DNA from: Mactra quadrangularis
Lineage: Eukaryota > Mollusca > Bivalvia > Venerida > Mactridae
Direction: 5' to 3'
Length of the DNA: 64,000 bases
Assembly (NCBI GenBank): GCA_025267735.1
Contig: CM046307.1
Span: 52,557,395-52,621,394 of the forward strand
Part shown: piece by piece, positions 58,613-64,000 of the stretch
How positions within the stretch are numbered: position 1 is the stretch's first letter
Layout: every line of letters starts with the position of its first letter
Translations under genes and position numbers: made by a program
Notes under the pieces: generated by a model
What the model was told of the DNA's origin: nothing
Database searches by the model: none
Seen by the model: the letters and a program-made list of their open reading frames with translations, nothing else

Positions 58613-60718
58613 ATTTAACATGGCTACATATTTGGATAAATCCAATCTTCCATGTGGACCTCTGACATAATTATATATTCTTTTTATGATTACTGAATGT
58701 TAGAATATATAGCTCATGAATGATACTCAGAGATATTACATTAAGTTTGATCTAAATTGATAAAACATACATTTATATACATTTTTAATTCAAAGGTACT
58801 ACATTTGTATTATTTTCCCTATTCAACATCAGAATTCAATAGTACTTTCAGTGCTTTGATTAATATTCTAAAATATTTCTTGCAGAGTTGCTCCCCTTTG
58901 TATCCATTATGTATTTCTATGTGAACATTTTATTTCTAATGTTCAAGTACTCACCTAAATTTTCTCAAGCACGAACCTAATTAAGTATGTTATATTGAAA
59001 AGGGGAGTATCATCATTTAGCTTTAGTAATAATTTGTACAAGTTATTTCACTTGCTGAAATCAATTTCCCAACTCCCGGGCTCTCAGGCAAATGGGTTAA
59101 GGCAATGATTGAGTTTTATGTATAGATTTTAGATAATATCAACTTATATATTTATTTTACAAGTAAATTCCTATCACTGTAATTGAATGTTTTCCTCTAT
59201 TTTAATGGATATTTATATTAATAATGTCTGAACAGCATATTTATGTTAGTTTTAAAGATAATCACATATAAGGACCTCTCCTATCTATCTACTGTTGACT
59301 CTGGTCTTATGTCAGGCTATATTATCATCCAACAGTAAACAATAGATAGTCTAGGCTACTCAAGGTAACCAAAATATGAAATTTAAGTGGTGGGAAGGTT
59401 TTTTTAACTATTTAATAACTGCTGTTTTATCTTTATATATTATACATACCATATTTTCTCCGTTCAACGCCCCTGGAGCCTTATCTTTTTTTAAAAAGAG
59501 TAATAATAAGAATAACCTAACAATTAGCTATATCAATAGGATATAGTTCAGTTACTATACTTTTATTTCCAATCTTTTACACTGTGTTGCCGTCACAAAA
59601 ATAAGTGAAAGTTTTCTATTAGATTATTGTAGAAAAAATTTACTAGTTATCAATCAAAGGGATATTAGCAATGTCGGACATGGGGTTTCGATAGAGTATA
59701 TAACAAGTTTTAACAAGTTATATGAACAGGTTATAATACAACAGCCTGAAGCAATACAAGAGAAATTCCCTTACATTTACTATTCAGTATAATGCTAAAC
59801 CAGATTAGATATAATCAATTGCACAACATGCATCATGTGCTTGTTAATGTGCAATAAAGCGAACTTTGAGTGCAGTTGTAAGATGCCTTTAATTGCCCAT
59901 TTGTACCCTAATGTAATCATCAGCAGCAGATTATTATGAGGATTTACTGCAGTCTGCAATTAAACATGGGGAAACCCCCCATGAAAAAATAGATATCAAA
60001 GGCAGCGACTGTCATCAAAGTACTAAGGTAATAGATACTTCAAAGAATACTGACACACAGTAGTAAAACTCTTGTCAGCTCATCAGAGCAAGCTTATAAA
60101 TGACTGAACTTCTGAGAACTATGCTGATTCTAAAATCTTTTTGGAAAGTCTTTCTTATTTCCAGAAATAGTGGATTGGGGCATTTATTAGGGGAAGGTGT
60201 GTAATATACATGATACAAGGAATGTATATTTTGCATGACTATGGTAATTTATCCTTTTATAGATTGAACATACATATTATGAAGGAAGTGGTCTTTATAT
60301 TGTTTGTCTTTTATTACATCCATGTATTTTTATGACTCCCATATTTACCTTGTATGTTTGCAAACTATGATTTTTTTCTCGTTTTTTTCATTTTTCTATT
60401 TTGTCTTGTAAATAGACTAGTTGACACTGTATATATACTTTAGGAAACTTGTATTTACAGTTTGCTAAGTTGATTTAGTTAAGTTATTCATACCATTGTT
60501 ACATATAATATTTACACTTCTTTATAGCACTTACATAAAGTGCAGAAGTACCATAAGTTCCAATATGAGGACCACCGTTGTTATTGCAAAATTATGTTAT
60601 TTTTTGATGAATTTTATTACCCAAAATGCTAGATTTGAGATGAAGAAGGTCCCGTATAAAGACCATTCCACTATTAAAATAATCAGTTCTGATGGTCTTT
60701 TATTGTAGAGCTTTTACT

Positions 60719-60977
60719 CACTGGCACCAGAGTCCATATCTTATGATCATAAAATTATGCATACATCCTTATATATAGTTCCCTGTGCATACATACATGC
60801 ACACTACCTTATATTATAATATACATGGTATTGAACGTTTTCTGCAGTGCTTACGGCCCTAACCGTTTTTCTTCAATTATACACGGTAATGTATACGGGA
60901 CCGATTTTTAAAAGTGTTTGTTGACAAAATATTATATGTGTGCGTATTTAACTAGTGTGAGGACTCTGGTGCCAGTG
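60719..60977. mobile_element. 259-bp hAT-type MITE with 8-bp target duplication
   Basis: Perfect 17-bp terminal inverted repeats CACTGGCACCAGAGTCC and GGACTCTGGTGCCAGTG. The duplication CTTTTACT is exact at 60711-60718 and 60978-60985. It lies about 170 bp before SPATA1 exon 4. Confidence 0.95.
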
Positions 60978-61146
60978 CTTTTACTGTATATACTGTCTAT
61001 AGGTGACTGCAGGATTGGCATGTCATAATGTGCCACTTCTGTAACATTGTAAATTAATGATTCATAAATCCATGGGTCAGCGCCAGACAACTGCACAAAC
61101 TATTTAAAGAGTAAATAATGTATTGTTTCATGTCTTATCATTTCAG

Positions 61147-61200
61147 TTAAAAGCCAGACAGGAAGCTTCATTAAAAGTAAAGAATTTTTTACCACCTCAG
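61147..61200 (+). CDS. SPATA1: SPATA1 orthologue, coding exon 4
   Basis: Eighteen codons, LKARQEASLKVKNFLPPQ, between CATTTCAG and GTATGT, phase 0 at both ends. Joined to exon 3 it aligns without gaps to the stretch of human SPATA1 that I recall as VKEKQESELKLKSFAPP. The match is what identifies this short exon. In the human protein the next segment is a PELYLLP stretch. I found nothing like it before 64000, so exon 5 lies beyond the window. The gene is therefore partial here, with 114 residues visible. Confidence 0.9.
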
Positions 61201-62039
61201 GTATGTATATGTTTGATTTATTTAATGACTGTTGTCTAAACATTCAGTCTACAAAATAAGGATATGTGGTCGTACAAGTCATTTTAGTGGAAAGCACTAT
61301 ACGTTGTTTTTTTATTTTTGGTTTCCCAAAAGAAATTTTTTGTTGCCCAAACTAAATAGTAGTTGTCCTGGGCAACCGGACACCCACTAATTTTGTAGAC
61401 TGAACATTAATTATATGACTTGGACTTGAAATGATTATGGACTGAGTTTAATTGTTTGATTCTATGTCTTATTTGACTCTCAAAAGTGTTCAAGCTGGTG
61501 GACAGTGCACCCTACCATTGTAACTGGTAAGCACCAGTATTTGATTTACATTCTCCATTTAACAACTGCTTAATTATCTTGTCACTTAAATTTAGTTATT
61601 GTTAACTATTAGGCTTTTAGAGCTTAAAGCCAACAAACTATATTAGTGAGTATTGTTCAATTGTCAGTGGCATACATTAACTTTGCTGATTTAAATACCG
61701 TACTCACTACTGACAGTTAAATAAAATTTAAGAATTGTAACAGTAATTTGAAATTAGCAACCTTAACAACTTGACCATGCATGGAGGAATGTCTCATTAT
61801 ATGCTGACACAAACAAGATTGATTACTTTTAAGGCTGTTTGGAATGAATATTAAAAAAGGCAAATCCGGTTTCAAAAAATTACAAGTGTTTGAGAAGTAT
61901 AGTATAATACTAGGCCCTGGATAACAAAACACATGAAATTATTAGGTGATCTGTGTAAACATTTCAATCTAAGCACATAACTTGAAACAGGAACACATTT
62001 AGTGAGACCAAAGAATTTCAAGTTGTATCATAATTTTAA

Positions 62040-62117
62040 AAACACATCATAATGGACAACTCAAATCAAAAGTCATTTAAACACATCATAATGGTCAACT
62101 CAAATCAAAAGTCATGT
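62040..62117. repeat. Two-copy ~42-bp tandem repeat
   Basis: AACACATCATAATGGACAAC through AAATCAAAAGTCAT is repeated once with a GGTCAAC variant. Confidence 0.9.
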
Positions 62118-62470
62118 TATGTCCACTGTCCAGTCTGATCAATGGTTATCAACTTTTATTGTAATGTCAATAAGTGATTTGATCAGTCGGAATTTTGACC
62201 CCATTGAAATGTATAAGTTTACTTTTCTAATCATTGTAGTATACAATCGGGACACTAACATCCGTACATAACAGAGTGTAAAAATGTTCCGCTAGTTATT
62301 ATAATAGCGGTACATAACATTTCATTTCTAGTTATTCATTTCTGATGCATTATGTACTTTTGAAATTTGATACAATGTAAAAACGTCATACTTTTAAAAA
62401 TTTGGTGTGTACACTTTGGACAATATTCTGTTAGAAGCTATTGTAAACAAATTATAGTTATAGGTTGTTA

Positions 62471-62706
62471 TAGTTCTATTACATTAACCTGTCACAACTT
62501 AAATAATTGCACAGTCAATGAATCTGTTATTTTTAACCCCTTTCAAACTTGTTATAACCCTGATAATCAAAATCGCCGCATACATTGTTAAATTATCAAT
62601 AATTTATATTGATTGGTGGCTCAATGTTTTAAAAGAGGTTAAATAATAATACATTCAGTGAGTGTGTAATTATTCAAGTTGTGACAGGTTAATGTAATAG
62701 AACTAA
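62471..62706. mobile_element. 236-bp MITE with 30-bp perfect inverted ends
   Basis: Bases 62471-62500 (TAGTTCTATTACATTAACCT onward) are the exact reverse complement of 62677-62706. Imperfect pairing continues inward for about 40 bp more. The ORF at 62367-62591 is a shadow. Confidence 0.92.
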
Positions 62707-63124
62707 GGACAACTTGAGACAAAATACACACTATTCTATATAAACAATGTCTCATGTTATCCTAAACGAGCTATAGTCAGATGTATTAGCGGAAAGTTAA
62801 AGAATGAAAAATGTTCAATAATGATATTATATAAATGGTTATTCATATACATTAAACTCCATAAAACTTAATTATCATGTCAATGCTATTGGTAATTTAT
62901 AAAAAAAAACCAATTTAATGTTATGCAATTATTCTAGAATGATGTCTTTTGAGAATTTGGTTTTGTATTTCTCTGACAAGGTTTTACTTGCCGATGTGGT
63001 GTTGGTGACCCCTGGATTGGAGCCATCAAAATTATGTTCCCCTAATGCTCAAAGAGTTACTAAATTGTCCCATTTACTCAGTTAGGATACATTTCATTGT
63101 ATTATGACTCAAAGTTGAATAATA

Positions 63125-63200
63125 TTGATAATAAAAGTAGTGATGATGATGATAATGATGATTAGGTTAATAATGACTTTATTTATTGTGGATTATAACA
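63125..63200 (-). mobile_element. Retroposon tail with GAT microsatellite
   Basis: GATGATGATGATAATGATGA is followed by AATAATGACTTTATTTATTG, the reverse complement of the tail seen at 53814-53893. Confidence 0.55.
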
Positions 63201-63795
63201 AATTTGGTAATAGTATAAACCAATATTCTGCACACGAACATTTTTCTGTTGATTTAGAATTGTTCACATTTGATTGATTATCTATAAGCATGTCAAATGT
63301 ACCAAGCTCTTGTATTATATAAGGAATAAAAGCTGTACTTAAGTGATGTAAACATTCTGAAATATTCTAACATTCAACATGCTCTTAAGTGAATAACAGC
63401 TGAACTAGTACTTGAAGCAATACTCATGTGATGTGTGATGATATCTATCAAAATATAATCAAACTTAACAATGCAATCATTAAATTTTATCATACATACA
63501 TCAGAAATTGCAGTCCCTCCAACACTTCTTGAACAAAGTTTTGGTTTTTGGAGAAACTGATTCACATTTATCTATGAATTATAAAAAAAACCAAAAATCA
63601 TCTGAAAAAATTCCAAAATCGGCGTTAATTAGTTTATCAACATGATTATTATAATTTGAACTACAGCACAACCTTTCTAGAACAACACCAACTGAGACTT
63701 GGACTAAATTGTGTTGCTGTTTAGAGGCTGTTGCTCTCCAGAGGTTAAATTCAATAAAATATATTCCTAGGGAAAAATCAAAAGCAAAGCAGTTT

Positions 63796-63870
63796 GAGGG
63801 TTGCCTGCAATACTGTTACAAAGTAAGTGCATTGCTTATAAGAGCTACTACAGTCCTGCGGACAACCCTT
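63796..63870. mobile_element. 75-bp mini-hairpin element, GGTTGC/GCAACC type, copy 2
   Basis: GAGGGTTGCCTGCAATACTG pairs with CTACAGTCCTGCGGACAACC. It is related to 46641-46714. The ORF at 63709-63900 reads across it and is a shadow. Confidence 0.7.
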
Positions 63871-64000
63871 GAGTTGCTGTGTGGAGGGTTTGTTCTGTGA
63901 AGGCCTGTTCTGGTTATATTGTATAATATATTTTATTAATTACCTTTAGTATATAAAATTATTTGTGGTAGGCATTTCTTAAAATTTCATTTGTTCAATA

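Larger units (their letters stand above)
50949..61146 (+). other. SPATA1: SPATA1 intron 3 (10.2 kb)
   Basis: The intron starts GTAAGT and ends CATTTCAG. It contains the candidate exon at 55148-55321 and the listed repeats. The stretches 50949-51990, 52290-53030, 53260-53810, 54540-55080, 55960-56810, 58040-58430 and 58680-60718 show nothing else that I can support. Confidence 0.8.
61201..64000 (+). other. SPATA1: SPATA1 intron 4, start only
   Basis: The intron starts GTATGT. Apart from the listed repeats, 61201-62035 and 62710-63790 hold nothing that I can support. No further SPATA1 exon was found. Confidence 0.7.

Noticed and set aside
58436..58670. Asn-rich, Ile-rich and Thr-rich ORFs
   Set aside because: Products of an AAT/AAC microsatellite in different frames.
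61201..64000. SPATA1 exon 5 (PELYLLP-like segment)
   Set aside because: Searched for an acceptor followed by a matching frame and found none, so it must lie beyond the window.

Overview
The window is eukaryotic, AT-rich and dominated by repeats. It has no bacterial-style gene packing, and its only clearly conserved coding sequence lies in short exons with GT-AG introns of 10 to 19 kb. The repeat content suggests a mollusc, most likely a bivalve: tRNA-headed SINEs, pearl-like elements built on a monomer of about 155 bp with a tetranucleotide microsatellite, and many small foldback and TIR elements. That is inference from repeat style, not a database match.

The one gene I recognise is a plus-strand SPATA1 (spermatogenesis-associated protein 1) orthologue. 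Four coding exons are visible (18793-18852, 38042-38148, 50831-50948, 61147-61200). Their phases agree at every junction, and together they read as the conserved N-terminal domain of SPATA1. The gene runs off the right edge, so the C-terminal part, which in vertebrates is linked to the intraflagellar transport protein IFT20, is not here. A separate well-formed ORF with its own ATG and a strong splice donor (55148-55321) sits in intron 3. It may be an alternative first exon of SPATA1 or the first exon of a nested gene.

Layout. 1-870: minisatellite with units of 75-81 bp, cut by the window edge. 870-5750: SINE, degenerate tandem repeats and an array of a monomer of about 155 bp. 5750-8395: remnant of an LTR-type retrotransposon, with an 82-bp perfect direct repeat, a 727-bp TIR element between the two repeat copies, and a gag ORF but no pol. 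8450-9570: CGTACG-rich, partly GC-rich repeat. 10060-15340: arrays of the 155-bp monomer, including a long and a short version of one pearl-like element. 15900-18500: SINE, MITE and LINE-tail fragments. About 18550-18850: CpG-richer SPATA1 promoter and exon 1. 18853 to the end: SPATA1 introns holding roughly thirty identifiable SINEs, MITEs, hairpin elements and microsatellites.

The items most worth a second look are the possible alternative SPATA1 start exon, the 440-bp palindrome built of repeats of about 21 bp (43316-43755), the long/short pair of pearl-like elements, families of 55-85 bp mini-hairpins that occur in pairs, and an element copy that ends 31 bp before SPATA1 exon 2.
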